Source: Gremmenia infestans
Taxonomy: Eukaryota > Ascomycota > Leotiomycetes > Helotiales > Hamatocanthoscyphaceae
Assembly: GCA_032629725.1 (NCBI GenBank)
Contig: JAFEVB010000012.1
Span: 1,549,694-1,613,693, forward strand
Reading direction: 5' to 3'
DNA length: 64,000 nucleotides
The notes beneath the pieces were generated by a model. It saw only the letters and a list, made by a program, of their open reading frames with translations. It ran no database searches and was not told the DNA's origin. Shown piece after piece: positions 1 to 12,400 of this stretch. Numbering within the stretch: the stretch's first letter is position 1; every line of letters starts with the position of its first letter. Made by a program: the position numbers and the translations under genes.

Positions 1-222
1 CTATATAAAGAATGAAGAGAATTAATGTCATGCATGGGCTGGCTGGGTTGTTTGAATCCCTGAGCATCTGTCAGAGCTCATGCTCGCTCTTTTACTATGT
101 CCTTGCTTCAATGCTTGCGATTTTTCCTCCTGTATTCATGCCCCGTTGCTCTGCATACCTCCATCTCTGCTTGCTTAAATGTCACGTTAGACAGCTGTGA
201 CCTGTTGGTTGTGTTGAGGACT

Positions 223-259
223 GGATGGGATGGGATGGGATGGGATGGGATGGGATGGA
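223..259. repeat. GGATG pentanucleotide microsatellite
   Basis: About seven perfect tandem copies of the 5-nt unit TGGGA/GGATG are read directly. No gene overlaps them. Confidence 0.95.
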
Positions 260-343
260 ATAGGAAGCACTTACTTGCATCTCATTCTCATCTATCTATC
301 TTTCAAACACCATCATCGTCCGCAACCGATATTCTGTTTCCTG

Positions 344-371
344 CCTTTCTTTCTTTCTTTCTTTCTTTCTC
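344..371. repeat. CTTT tetranucleotide microsatellite
   Basis: Six to seven tandem copies of CTTT/TTTC form a pyrimidine tract in the 3' flank of the permease gene. Confidence 0.9.
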
Positions 372-1348
372 ATAGTGTTCTTTACCTGCTACAGTATCAA
401 GTACCATCTCCACCTCCGTCTCCGTAACTCTACATATATTTACTAAGCATAGGGCTAAAAGCGGAAGTGAAGCTGTTGTTCTCTTGGTGGTTGTTTTTAT
501 TCCGTTCTATTCTTCGGCTTATATTTGGGTTCCATCATGTTGAACTTGATGCATGCATATAGTTCGTTGGTTATCGCTTTGTTTTTCGACTAGAGGTGCG
601 GGTGCATGTGGATAGTTCGTGATACCTTATGATCTCTCCAGCTTTTATATTATATACAGGTACTGTACGCTAGCTATCATGAACGATACTACTCTATAGA
701 TACAGCATGTATTCGTACTCCTATCTTTCGCCTTGCATTATGAATATGATGGAGAGGGGAAATTTCATTCCTAATCTTCCTCTTCCTCGCTTTCTGGGGA
801 GGGTCTACTTACTCTCTTTCCTTTGATGTACTGGTATGCGTTCCACGTCAGTTGCCCTCGGAATCGATGCAAGTGCCGAGTCTGAGATCATAGAAGACTT
901 CTCTCATCAACTCAACCTCTGATTCATATTCTAACTTCACCACGTATGATTACCTTGTGATATTTAAATACCATGTGATGCTCTCGATATTGCAGTCGGC
1001 GACATCTGAAGGCTTGGCTTGCTTGTTAGTTTACGGGCCTCGGTAGTGTAGAGCCGAGGGTTTGCGTTTAGTTCTTTGGCACCGAACCGAATTGAATTAA
1101 GGGCCGGAGGGAGGTTAATGAGAGATTGTCGATCAAGTACTAGACGGGAGGAGGGGGAGGGATGGTATCTAATTATTTGAATAGGTAAATATTAGCAAGG
1201 TTGATATTTGATATGTCTTCTCTCATCGCATCTCATAATTACACATAATTAGGCATATTTAAGTCCACAAAACACCCATTCCATCCCATCTCCATCTCCA
1301 ACTGCTTCATCCAATTCCCCTCCCAACATTATACCACTCCAAGTAAGT

Positions 1349-3250
1349 CTAAGCAGCAGGACTCTTACACCCAAAACTCGTCGCCTGACTCGCCCCATCA
1401 AACGCACTCATCAACCCCAAACAACTGCTATAAATGCCCAACGCAGCCGTACACAGCGCGCCCAGAAAATAAAACATGTTAAAGCTGTTCAAATGCCACC
1501 TGACCTTAAAGCCCCGCACCCACCTCTTGTACCCCCGATCCACATAATTATACGTGCGCGTCGCCGGATCAAACTGCTCCTCGGCCGTCATGGCATCCTT
1601 CTGGATTTGGAATCCAAACGCTAGGATCGCCGGGAACGTGTACGTGAATTGTAATATGCACAGTGCGCCCACCAGTCCGGAAATGTACGAAAATGACGGG
1701 ATGGCTGCGCAGACTACAAATGCAAGGGCCCAGTATGCGGGCACCATGGCGACCCAGAGCCACTTGCCAGCTGTGCTCGTAAGAGGTGGTGCGTTCAGCA
1801 GCTCTTGGAGTACCTCGACGTACGCGACCTTGATTCCAATATTCCCATACAGCGCCGCGGCAATCAGCCCCGTGATGATATTCATGATATTCGTCGCTGT
1901 CTGCCAGGCGTACGGCGAGAGAGATTGCGGCGCGGGATTATACGTGTACTGGCCCTGATACGAGTAGACGAAGATGCCGAAGAACATGTAGCACACGTAG
2001 ATGAAGGTATCAGCTATCAGCACGCCTTTCCAGAAGTCCCACGGATGCCGCATTTCGCTCAAGAACGAGATGAAGAGCATGGCTCCTCCGTACGAGTACA
2101 CGGCTTGGTTCAGGCCGTTGAGCGAGCCCGTGAAGCCATTCCCACCTGTTGCGGCGCCATTAGGCGGAGTGCCGGCGTATCGGTGGATAGGGCCGGGGGC
2201 GAAGAGCGTGCCGTCATCTCCGCCGTACGAGGCAGTGATGGCTTTGAAGTTTGGGGCCGAGTTGGCTGCTACGCCCATGCAGATGAAAATGATGAGGACG
2301 TTGATCCAGACGGCGAAGTTGGCTAACCAGCCGAAGCGCTGCAGGGTTCGAATTTGGCCGAGGACCATACCGGCAGCCATGAATATTACAAGGCAGGCGA
2401 TAAAACAGAGGTTTCCTTTCGAAACCTGGGAAATCGATTGGCCATTGCTGAGGATGAGGATTGAGACGGTGAACAGAAGTTGGATGGATTGGAGGATGTT
2501 GATTCCGTGACGGGCCCACCTGCCGTAGACTCTGAAAAAGGTATCGGCGAAAGACTTCATGGGGTATTTATCCGAGTCGAGGAACATGAACACTTTCCAG
2601 AGTTGTAATCCAGAGCTATAGTCGTTAGTTGCAGGTTCAATTGAAGTGTCTAATGTCACTTACTACAAGGCAAGACCGCCAAAGACGGTATAGAGAGCAA
2701 CTCCTGGACCATAACCCATTTGAGCAAAGGCCCATCTGGATGTAAGTTAGTATGATGGCGATGAAAGCAGGTAGAAGTTCAAGACGTACGGAACACTGAA
2801 AGGACCCAAGATATCCGTGGTAATCAGGTAGAACACACTGCTCCATCCGGCAGTTCGAACAGCACGGCTTGCGTTCTTCCATTCGCTGTCAGTAACATTA
2901 CCGAGATTTCTGTCTGGGGTCATGGTTTTGTGATCGAGCCCGTTCTTCTCTCCAGTAGGGAGGCTCTCAGGTGGTGTGTTTGTAGGCTCTTGCGTGCCCT
3001 TGGAGAATCTACTCATGATGACACTTTTGATAGTCTTGGGTCCAGCGGCGGCGGCATGTCTCTCATTGGCCTCCTTCTCTTCAGCCCGAGTAAAGGCAGC
3101 ATAGTAGGCATACTCTTCAAACGTAACGGTGTGGTCGTGACTAGCTTTGAGCAATTCAGTTTCAATTGGATGTTTGCCGGCCGCAACAACAGGATGGTCG
3201 GGGTTTCGAGGGTCAGCCTCGAGAGCAAGGGAAGAAAGGTTGGTAGTCAT
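1349..3250 (-). CDS. Amino-acid permease, AAAP (Mtr-like) family
   Basis: Three exons (3250-2790, 2735-2664, 2615-1349) join to 1800 nt, or 599 aa. Both introns are typical: GTACGT...ACTAAC...CAG (54 nt) and GTAAGT...CTAACGACTATAG (48 nt). The product is a multi-pass plasma-membrane transporter of the Aa_trans/AAAP type, as in the fungal neutral and aromatic amino-acid permease Mtr. It has a long hydrophilic N-terminus (about 145 residues). Next come the conserved first membrane segment rich in Gly/Pro (FSVPWAFAQMGYGPG), the SGLQLWKVF turn and about ten further hydrophobic segments. The family expects H+-coupled amino-acid uptake; the exact substrate cannot be read. The start at 3250 is the first in-frame ATG before the acidic N-terminus. 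The neighbours do not suggest an operon-like link. Confidence 0.9.
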
Positions 3251-3850
3251 AGGGAGGTATTGGAACTTTCACTAGTTCCAATTGAAGTGCAAGAAGCAGG
3301 AAGCAGGAAGCAGGAAGACTGGAGCAAAGAATGCCAAGTGAGGGGGGGGAGGGAGCTAATATAGCTCTTCATTCCTGGGCTGGGACAAGGGGAGGGACAG
3401 TCACTTCGTCCGCGGATGGAACGAACTCAATTGGTGACCCATGACCATGACAATTACAATATTGGATAAAGTGGTTTACATGCATGTATAGATGAAGACA
3501 AACAGAAGCAAGAAGCATGATTGGAGCAGACGGCTAAAATCTACACACCGAGGAAGATGCATCGTAAATCTACGCCTATCTAGTTACGGAGCGCTATACC
3601 TTGGGCGGATCGTCGAGATGTACTTTGTACCCTTGTGGCGCCTCCCCAGCCGGCGGCGTTTTTGCTAGTTGTAGAAGAAGCTGTGATTGCTCAGATATAG
3701 GACAAGCAATGGTCTGGTGTTTGGGGACCTCCCTACATGGGAAAAGCCCCGAGTCTGCTGGTAGCTGTCAAAGGGGCACAGGGACGACCCCTCCCGGCAG
3801 GCATTCAAGGCAAGGGCCGTTCCCGGTCTAGTAGGGCGTCCCTCCATATC

Positions 3851-3883
3851 TCAAAGCTTCTTTCAAGCTTCTGGAAGCTTTGA
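3851..3883. repeat. Perfect 10-bp inverted repeat (hairpin)
   Basis: TCAAAGCTTC at 3851-3860 is repeated as its exact reverse complement at 3874-3883 with a 13-nt loop. The loop itself holds another AAGCTT. It has no T-tract and no gene next to it, so its function is unknown. Confidence 0.85.
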
Positions 3884-5038
3884 CAACGCCATAGGAAAAG
3901 CTTCTTTCTGACTCCCGAGAGACGGAAACGGATTGGCCGTGGAGACATGTGGACCTTCAGCAATAGTAGTGTCGTCACCAAATCCCTAGGTTGTTGAAAT
4001 TGGAAGCTATTACTATCTTTCCCGTAGTTTGTTGGTAGCTATCGTCTCTAACTGCCTTTTGGAGGCTTTAAATCGCGACATGACCTTCCTATCGTAGTCA
4101 ACTACACTCTCGATAGAAGGGGGGTGTGACCTGGCGGGATATCATCCTCGGATCTTTTGCGAATGGGAAAAGGAAGATAAAAGCAGGTAGGTAGGTATAT
4201 GGCTACCGCCCAGCTTGTTTGTGATTTGACAATGTTTTCGAGATCCGAGCAAGGCTGCGTCGTGAGATGTGAGAAGGTTGCAACTAGAAATTGGCGAGTC
4301 CTACTCCGTAAAAAGTGTTTGCGGTATCTTTTAGTCACGTGTGGTAACATGTGGTCTAAAGAAAGATCTGACTTGTCCATGTCAGACAGGGCGGATGCTG
4401 CCGTACCCATAGTGTTTATGTGTTCGAATACCTAATCAATTAGGATGTCATGCAGAAGGTTCAAGGTTGGTAGAACGTGATACCAAGTGTTGAACCCCTT
4501 TTCGGATGAGAGCAATTTCTTCTCGTAATACAGTACAAAGCACAACAGTGACAACGTGTTCATATAGGTACAAGGCGGGTAATGCGGACGGCATACGTTG
4601 TGGAAGGCTTGGATGAATGTTTTAATGTGCTGTGCGAGTCAAAGACTATGTTGTGTTACCGCATTGTAAGATACAGTGAGACCTTGAGTTGTGATTGCTT
4701 ATAGTCAGGAACGACATGAAATAATTTGAATTAACGTGCATCAGTTCCAAGGATTTATTGTGGATGGTTACACAATTCATGTACAAGTAGTAGGTGGAGT
4801 TCTTGATGAGAAGGTAGGAGTTGGGGGGGAAAGCATTGCAGAAAGCCATGGGAATATATCCTCTTATTAAACTCACTCTTGAAGTCTCAACCCCGCATCA
4901 GACCATCCTTCAGCCTCGTTATTGATGGCATGGCATCTAGGATGGTACAGTACAGACGGCTGTTTCAAGCGTATCTCAAGTTTTCGGGATTCGGGGATGA
5001 CTTTAGCTTCTCTCACACTCTCGGGTAGAAATCTCGAA

Positions 5039-5066
5039 GTGTAGTGTAGTGTAGTGTAGTGTAGTG
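5039..5066. repeat. GTGTA pentanucleotide microsatellite
   Basis: Five to six tandem copies of GTGTA, read directly. Intergenic. Confidence 0.9.
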
Positions 5067-6042
5067 TGCCCAACGTGCACGTGCAGCGATAACGACGCAC
5101 TTTAGCATTGACGGTAACATTACAGTACCTGTGATATAAGGAGAATATCCTCATCCTACGAGCAAACAAATGCCCTGCACTTTGCCATATTTCTTATTAC
5201 AAGACATGCACGCGGCACACGCGACTCGCGACGCGGCGGCTCAATCTCTACAAGATCTGCTTTCCTCTACAGACTGCAATATCAAATTCTATTCCTCATT
5301 GGGCGACATGGTAGATAAGTGTGATATTGATATTGAGCTGGCGTAGATAACATGGGACAATTGAGACTTGAAGCCTTTGATAGCCCGTCTGATTGGTACT
5401 TGGCAGCGTAGACGGGCGTAGGTACGGATGAGGCGTCCCCAGGATACTGATTGCTGGTGAGGTGCAATCTCTGCTATCAGTATCAGTCTGCACACGCATG
5501 CTGTACTGTACTGTACTGAGGCAATACGGAGTAGTGCTCTGATCATCGGTATGTTTGCCCATCTGTTACTTGTACTGTATGCTGTACCGTGCTGTTTTGC
5601 TGCAGTGGCTAGGATCCAATCACTCACCCAGCCAATCCATTCCCTTCCATTCACGAGTAATCTACTGAAGTATTTGGGAAGATATGGCAATCATAGTCGG
5701 GCCTGTACCTCTACCAATAACAAGACTCGTAAAAACAGGGGCTACTATTATTATTGGGGCCGCCCCTACGTATTAAGGTCTGGACTTGACCCCAAGTCAG
5801 AGGTGAGGTACGATACGATGCGGTGTAGTTCTAGTACTCGAGGTGAGCGATGCAACGGTGAATCCTTGGTGTTGATATCTATCTATACCTGAGATAAAGG
5901 AATACCGCCCCTGTCTTTACCTCGCTCTAACTCCTTCTCCTTTTTCCATAACAAAAACAACGACAACAACACCACTACCACTACTACCACCACCACCACC
6001 AGCATCACCAACAACCACCCTCTGTTTACAGCTGCTGGATGT

Positions 6043-9000
6043 ATGCCCATTCCCATACCCACCATGGCGTACAACGCTGTAGAACAGATCGATCACGACG
6101 ACCATAGTGACAGCGACCATGACTCGGGCCCCGTGCTTGCCTCTGCTTACCCGTCGAATTCGCTTGCTTCACCAGTCTTTGCGCCACCTCTATCCGCATC
6201 ACTGGGGCTATTTTTGGACGATCCTCAGAATACGAGCAGCAGCAGCCACAGCCAAAACATTTCGTCCACCACAGGCACAACCACGTCAGCAAATGGCCTC
6301 GCCCATATGGTCCAATCAATTACTTCCAGAAGCACCAAAACAAGTGCCAGCTATGAAATGGTAGAGGGAGACGACTTTGCAGACGATGCGCGTAGTTCTC
6401 CCCTGTTCGCCTCATACGAGAACGGAGATTCTAATTCTGGAGGAGGAATCAGCCAAAATACGCATACAGCACCACCATCAGCAGCATCACCAAGCGAAGA
6501 AGGTGGTGCCAGTCCTCCAGTTGTTCCTTTGCACGTTCCACAACCCAGGAGACGCCTCAGTCCAGCCACAGGAACGATACCCGATACTATTGCCAGAAAA
6601 ACATCAGTGCGGAAAGGGGCATTGCAACACCCAACTCCGGATCTGCAGGTTCTGCAAGGAGCATACACGGGCAACATTGAGCATCTCGAGCGGACTGCAG
6701 AGCGACTGAGCATGACCTCCTCCATCCAAGACGCAATAAAATACCTCCACGATGAACAAAAGCGCTCCGATAGCCGAAAATCTTCACTCCTCTCGAATCA
6801 GGGCATGGCGGCGATAACACGGCAGGTGTCAAATCATTCCTCGATTATCGAAGTCAATTCGGCTGCACGGTCAGGCGGATATTCACCTGCGGGTTTCATG
6901 ATGTCTCCCGGAGGATCTTTCACAACGGGTGGAGGAGTAAAGCGGTCTGCCTCGAAGAGCTCGAGGTACGGTTCCCGTCCTGAACCGGAGATGGAAGGAA
7001 GACCACTCGATTCATTTGTTAATTTACCTTCGATTCCTACAAATTCGCCCATGATGTCGATATCTGCCTCCATTAACGAACAAGACGAAGGCTCTGCCAC
7101 CCTCACGCGACCGGTTGTCGACCTACTCGCGCGATACAATGGAGCAAGAGAAAGATCGACTACCTCTGCTTCGACGAATACATATGAACAGGGAGAGAAG
7201 ATGTTTGCGGATTTTGATGGCGTTCATAGTTACGACGTGGATCCTAGTGAACACCTAGAAACGCCGGAGCATCAACAACGGAGAGCATCAGGGCATGATC
7301 TGAATAGTCCGGGGAATGCACAGCAGAGAGTATCGGGGTACGAGTTGGATAATCCAGACAATGTGCAAAGAAGATTATCGTCTGGGACCGAGTTGGATAC
7401 GGCCCATCGAAGTGTGTCGTTTGCGAATGAGCTGGATATTGCACAACGGAGGTTATCAGCTGGTAATCGACTGACAGCGGCATCTATGGCGAGACCGCAA
7501 TCGTATGCAGATCCGGATTCTGGCCAACAAATGGTATACTACCCTGCACCAGTGCCAATGATGCTCAATCTTCCTCAAAAACTGTCCAAAGCTCCAAGCT
7601 CAATGGCGAGGAACAAGAGAAGGTCCCAGGTCATGAGCAATATCCCACCGGCAGCTCGACAATCGGCCATATGGCTACCAGATGTGTTGGAAGATGAGCA
7701 AGACATTACAGAAGATGTGGGCATTCATGACATGGAATACGTGCCGCAGCACCAGAGAATGACGATGGGAGGAAGACGGAGTACTCAAGATTTATCGAAG
7801 TTACCTCCACAGTTACGCGCTAGTACATTCTTCGACCTCCCTGGCCCCGAGCAAAAGGTGGAGATGAAGGAACATTCCGCAGTGGCTACACTGGATAGTA
7901 TCTTAGACGCGTCTGCTCATGCACCTGTAAGCGCTTTTACTGATCACGCATATGCTGGGCATCTTGGGGCCGAAGTCTACGGGCAATCAGAGCTCAAAAG
8001 AAACAGCCGGTCCAGTACACAACTACTTCAACCGACAAGCATTCCTAAGAAGCGCACAAGCTCATTCAACCTGCTTCTTGGGCGAAGGGCGAGCAGCAAC
8101 GATTTACTGGAAACAAACAAGTTGAAGAAACGAGCTTCTACAATGTCTGGGGGATTGGATGAAGCAGGAGCTGTCACTCGTGATGAAGATGAGAGCAAGG
8201 ACACCACTCCAATGACTGATTCAGAGAACGATCCACACTCGCGCGTAACAAGTGGTGATGTTGGTCTGGAAGGAGAGGATCCCGAAGAATCGTCAGAGGA
8301 TGAAGGACAACGAGACGATGAAGAATATCACGGCGCCCCAACCACCCTTCTCGCCGAATTACAATTACGAAAACAGCAACAGAAGAAGCGAATCAAACCA
8401 CTGGCCTCTGCTTATCCCAACGGTATGCATTCCACCCTTCTCCAACTCGACGCAGTCGCCCAAGTCGAGCAGCGTTCCCGGAAACAAAAGCGCGTCAACC
8501 TAGCCTGGGAAGACCCCTCAGTCCAAGAACCAATGGACGAAGCAGATGACGAAGATGTACCTCTCGCGATGCTCTACTCTAAGAAAGACGCAGAGATAAA
8601 TAGACCAATAGGCCTAATGGAGCGCCGCGACATGGAAGATAACGAACCCCTTAGCCGTCGTCGAGACAGACTTCAAGGTCGTCCACCAGGAGCAGGCCGC
8701 GCTTCCACAATGATGAACCTGGCTACCTCCCCTGCCGAACCAGAAGAAGAAGGCGAGACGTTGGCGCAGCGCATACGTCGACTGAAAGAAGGCGGGACAA
8801 CCAATAATCTTCCTGCCGCTCGCCCAGTATCCGGGGATTTTGCCTCCGAGATGTTGAGTCAATTTGGGGATCTGAATGTTGAACCCGCGGGCAAAGGCAA
8901 GGAGAAGGAAACTGTAGTGCCAGAAGATGAGACGCTCGGTCAACGCCGTAAAAGATTGCAAGCGGAGCGTGATGCGCGAGCAAAGGAAGTCGGACCGCTT

Positions 9001-9483
9001 AACAAACGCCGTAGTATGGCTGATATCCTGCAAGCTCACCCGTCCGCAGGCGCTGGTTTGCGCACAACGAGTTATGAGAAACCGGTCGGCGGGTTACTCG
9101 GCATGCACGAGAAGGCGCAGGGGCAGCGGGCGAGTACCATGCTTAACTTGGAAGCTTCGCATGCTTTCCCATCGCGTGCGCCGGCTGGGGGACACAAAAC
9201 CGGGTTTATCAATCCTGGACAGGGTGGTGGCATTCCTCAGCAACAGATTTACAACCCGAATGCCTACGGAGGTCAATTCCCACAACCGACCTTGGGGTTT
9301 AATCATCCGCAGCAAAACATGATGCCTTTTGCCAACCCGTACGCTGCAATGGGATACAACCCCAATGCGATGGCTATGAACATGAATATGAACATGGCGT
9401 GGAACCCGATGATAGGCGCGGCGCCACTTAACCAGGGGCAGATTGATATGGTGGAGAGGTGGAGACAGAGTATTATGCAGTAA
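6043..9483 (+). CDS. Large intrinsically disordered conserved fungal protein
   Basis: One uninterrupted frame of 1146 codons. I do not recognise an enzymatic domain. The N-terminal two thirds are Ser/Thr-rich. Around residues 400-490 there is a degenerate tandem repeat of about 15-19 residues of the type QRRxSGxELDxPxN, with RRxS sites that look like basophilic kinase targets. A compact, charged segment at about 765-890 (TLLAELQLRKQQQKKR, then a DDEDVPLAMLY acidic stretch, then MEDNEPLSRRRDRL) looks like the conserved core. It is followed by two similar basic motifs, TLAQRIRRLKEG and TLGQRRKRLQAER. The tail is rich in Asn, Pro and Met and ends in VERWRQSIMQ. The second in-frame ATG at 6064 sits in a much better context (CCACCATGGC) than the first, so initiation at residue 8 is likely. 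Hypothetical, though clearly coding. Confidence 0.85.
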   Translation: MPIPIPTMAYNAVEQIDHDDHSDSDHDSGPVLASAYPSNSLASPVFAPPLSASLGLFLDDPQNTSSSSHSQNISSTTGTTTSANGLAHMVQSITSRSTKTSASYEMVEGDDFADDARSSPLFASYENGDSNSGGGISQNTHTAPPSAASPSEEGGASPPVVPLHVPQPRRRLSPATGTIPDTIARKTSVRKGALQHPTPDLQVLQGAYTGNIEHLERTAERLSMTSSIQDAIKYLHDEQKRSDSRKSSLLSNQGMAAITRQVSNHSSIIEVNSAARSGGYSPAGFMMSPGGSFTTGGGVKRSASKSSRYGSRPEPEMEGRPLDSFVNLPSIPTNSPMMSISASINEQDEGSATLTRPVVDLLARYNGARERSTTSASTNTYEQGEKMFADFDGVHSYDVDPSEHLETPEHQQRRASGHDLNSPGNAQQRVSGYELDNPDNVQRRLSSGTELDTAHRSVSFANELDIAQRRLSAGNRLTAASMARPQSYADPDSGQQMVYYPAPVPMMLNLPQKLSKAPSSMARNKRRSQVMSNIPPAARQSAIWLPDVLEDEQDITEDVGIHDMEYVPQHQRMTMGGRRSTQDLSKLPPQLRASTFFDLPGPEQKVEMKEHSAVATLDSILDASAHAPVSAFTDHAYAGHLGAEVYGQSELKRNSRSSTQLLQPTSIPKKRTSSFNLLLGRRASSNDLLETNKLKKRASTMSGGLDEAGAVTRDEDESKDTTPMTDSENDPHSRVTSGDVGLEGEDPEESSEDEGQRDDEEYHGAPTTLLAELQLRKQQQKKRIKPLASAYPNGMHSTLLQLDAVAQVEQRSRKQKRVNLAWEDPSVQEPMDEADDEDVPLAMLYSKKDAEINRPIGLMERRDMEDNEPLSRRRDRLQGRPPGAGRASTMMNLATSPAEPEEEGETLAQRIRRLKEGGTTNNLPAARPVSGDFASEMLSQFGDLNVEPAGKGKEKETVVPEDETLGQRRKRLQAERDARAKEVGPLNKRRSMADILQAHPSAGAGLRTTSYEKPVGGLLGMHEKAQGQRASTMLNLEASHAFPSRAPAGGHKTGFINPGQGGGIPQQQIYNPNAYGGQFPQPTLGFNHPQQNMMPFANPYAAMGYNPNAMAMNMNMNMAWNPMIGAAPLNQGQIDMVERWRQSIMQ

Positions 9484-12400
9484 TTTGTGCATGGTGCAGG
9501 GAAAAGACCAGATTTGATAGTGAGCGAGCGACATGGGCGTTGAAAAAGGACTTGGAATTGGGATGCATATTTAGCGGCATTGCATTGCATGGTGCTGGAA
9601 TTTGAACTATACGTTTGTCTGTCTACTTTAATTGTATATATAGTAGAACGGTGGGATGAAATTGGACTAGATGAGATTATAATAATGCTTTTGATCTATC
9701 TGTCTGACTATAGAAAGATGTGAGGAGGTCGGGTTCGGTTGGACTAGATGCCCCTTTTTACTAAGCGAGAGAATCCCACCTTCTGAATTCTACGCCCTAA
9801 TATCATTTTATAACCTTACTCACACACTTGCAGCACGAGTTAAGTATCGGATAATCGGTTAAGTAAATGGTTCATTTATTCTTAACCTCTACTCTCAGAA
9901 ATCGAAGAAGCTAGATGTCGGTGATGAAATAAGCTGGCACGTGCGAATGGTTATGTTATGAGGTTCCTTTAGAGGAGTTGTAATAAGATTCCGGGAAATA
10001 TATAAAATGACGTGTTTAGGCATATGGTAGTCTGTTATAGAGATAATGTGTTCATTTGGTCCTTCGTTTAGATACTTATATCTGAAAGCGTATTCGTTTT
10101 CCCCTTTTCCGATTCGTACTCGGCTTTCGAGTCTTCATCTCATCCCCCGATGCATGCCTGTTAAAGAGTCTTTACTCTAATAGGAACCGTTTTACTAGAA
10201 AAGTTTTCGGTAAGACTTGATGCGCTGTACTATACCCATGGAAACCATAATGCGTCTTGATGTAATGTAGTAATTAAATTGGTAGATATGAATAGCTTAG
10301 AACTATTTACAATGTCTTAGGTCTGTCCCAGACACGACGGTATTGTGATAATTCGAAGTGAACCCGAGCTGCAAAAGCTGAAGGTAATATATATCACCCG
10401 CTGTTAGGAATTGCAAAGCGCTGTCTATGACTGCCCTCTATAAGTATGGTCCCATTGACTCAAGTTTAATTCTATTCTAAATGGAATAGCAGCAGAATGA
10501 CGGTAAGTTTATACTTGATTCCAGGGAAAGAATAAAGCCATTGGGGTAGTGCTGTTGTCGCCTCTCCATGCGCTGCACCACAAGATACCTCGCGTGGTTG
10601 ATATTATAGTTGAATCGCTTGTATTATGGGAAAATATGGCAGGGTTAAAATATAATGGACAAGTTCAGGCTGTTGAGATGGAAATAAAAGAGCTATAGCA
10701 TAGAACTCTTGAGATGAATCTTGAGCTCTAAATTGTAAAGTAAGAAGGGACTTTGGATGTTGCAAAGGATCTGCAAGTCGGCAGAGAAATTATATTTGAG
10801 AAAGATAGGGAAAGAAGTAAAACCAAGTATTCAGGAAAGTCGTGTGTTGGGCTCTTTTAGCATTTCAGATCCAAGCACTTGTCTCGCATTCTACCCGCCA
10901 AGAAGCAAATTGATTGAGATATCGTGAAAAGCAGGATTGCGTTTCAAGACATCATCACGCTCGGCTTTATCATTTGAATTCAGGTTGGAAGCAATTCATG
11001 CCCCTTTTTTACGGGTAGGGAGTGACCAATGAAGTACGCACGGTCGCGGGTGGGTGAACTCTTACCCGTCCCGGCAAAAAATTTCTCCTGAACTTTAATA
11101 ACGATTTGCAACAAGAGAAAACTTGCAGATGGCCCAAAAGGGGCTCTTGGCAATAAACAGCCAATCAAATCTCTCATTCTAACCCTAACCCTTATTACGA
11201 AGTGCAACAAAGGAGAAGGAGCTTAGGGGATATCATGATGGATAGGATGAAATAGGATAAGAGAGTTTGGCTCGAAATCTTGAACAACAAGAGACAAGTC
11301 AGTTAGCAGGTGAAACTTTCCAAGACTTTAATAAGTTGCCTCCCGAAGAATATGAACACCTTTCCGTCTCGTTACACGTGAAGGTAAAGCTCTCCTTATA
11401 CGTCTTACTCCAATTCCATCGTCAAGACAGACCCATCTCCACTCCCACGTGGTGCATGTACAACCTCCCGAAACAAAAGACGAACACATCCTCGGGTCAC
11501 CGCATAGACTGGCTCTGGAACCAGATCCTTAAACTCACTCAGAAAATTCTTACCCTATAAAGTAAGATGCAGTTCCGACACGTCACGCCTTGTAGAATCC
11601 CAGCCTCATGCATATACCCTTCTGCTGTACGAAGAAAAACCCACAAAGGCATCTTCCTTGAGTTTTTTCTTCTGGAATCTGGTGGGATAAAGTGGGCGTG
11701 CACCGAAGTAAGATTTCCAAGTCATGCTGTTGAGGCAGATCATACACAGACAGGACCAAACACCAAGGAAGAATTCTACGGCGATCGACCTCCAGGACTT
11801 GTCCCCAATTAAAGGAGTTTAGTGTTACCAGGGAGACCCGTCTGTTTGGTAAGTTCCACTTGTGGATTGTGGATGTGGATTTTGTGGATGCGGAAATTGC
11901 ATGGCTGTTCAGTCGCTTGGAACTGGAGCCGTTGAGGGATGACTTTGACCTCGACCTTGACTGACTCAAGCTTCTGACCCTGTAAACCCGTATTGTTAAC
12001 GAACCCGAAGAATGAAAACTGGGTTTAAATAAACCATGTAACGTTTACATGTGAAAACTAATATCTGTGAGTAAAAAGGTAAGTGCACATACATTCGGTC
12101 AGCTTGATTATCCTTATATAGCCTTGAGGGTTGAAAACATGATATGGGTTTTCACCAGCGCCTGGCTTTATTAACAAATATGCATTCGTCCTAGCTTTAA
12201 GGCTATTCAGACCAACTAATAATTTCCGCATTTAGATACTACCATGCCCATAGTGGATCCAAAGAGGCGTTGCTGGGTCGTGGGGAGACATTTTAAAACC
12301 AAGTTTAGCACGTACGGAAGCATGCTAGAAGGTTTCTGGAAGTCCCGGCAGAACACATGTCTTTGCGGGTGGCTGGGAGACGGCAGGTTGCAAGGTTGGT

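Larger units (their letters stand above)
1..1348. other. Gene-free stretch at left edge
   Basis: No convincing coding region is visible. The small open frames lack fungal coding character and recognisable domains. Two simple-sequence repeats lie inside (listed separately). The stretch is the 3' flank of the amino-acid permease that ends at 1349 on the minus strand. Confidence 0.6.
3251..6042. other. Gene-free intergenic region
   Basis: This 2.8-kb region separates the divergent permease (-) and the large disordered-protein gene (+), so it should hold both promoters. I see no domain-bearing frame on either strand. It contains a perfect hairpin (3851-3883) and a GTGTA microsatellite (5039-5066). 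A CAC/ACC-rich stretch at about 5945-6010 is probably the 5' untranslated leader of the next gene. Confidence 0.6.
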
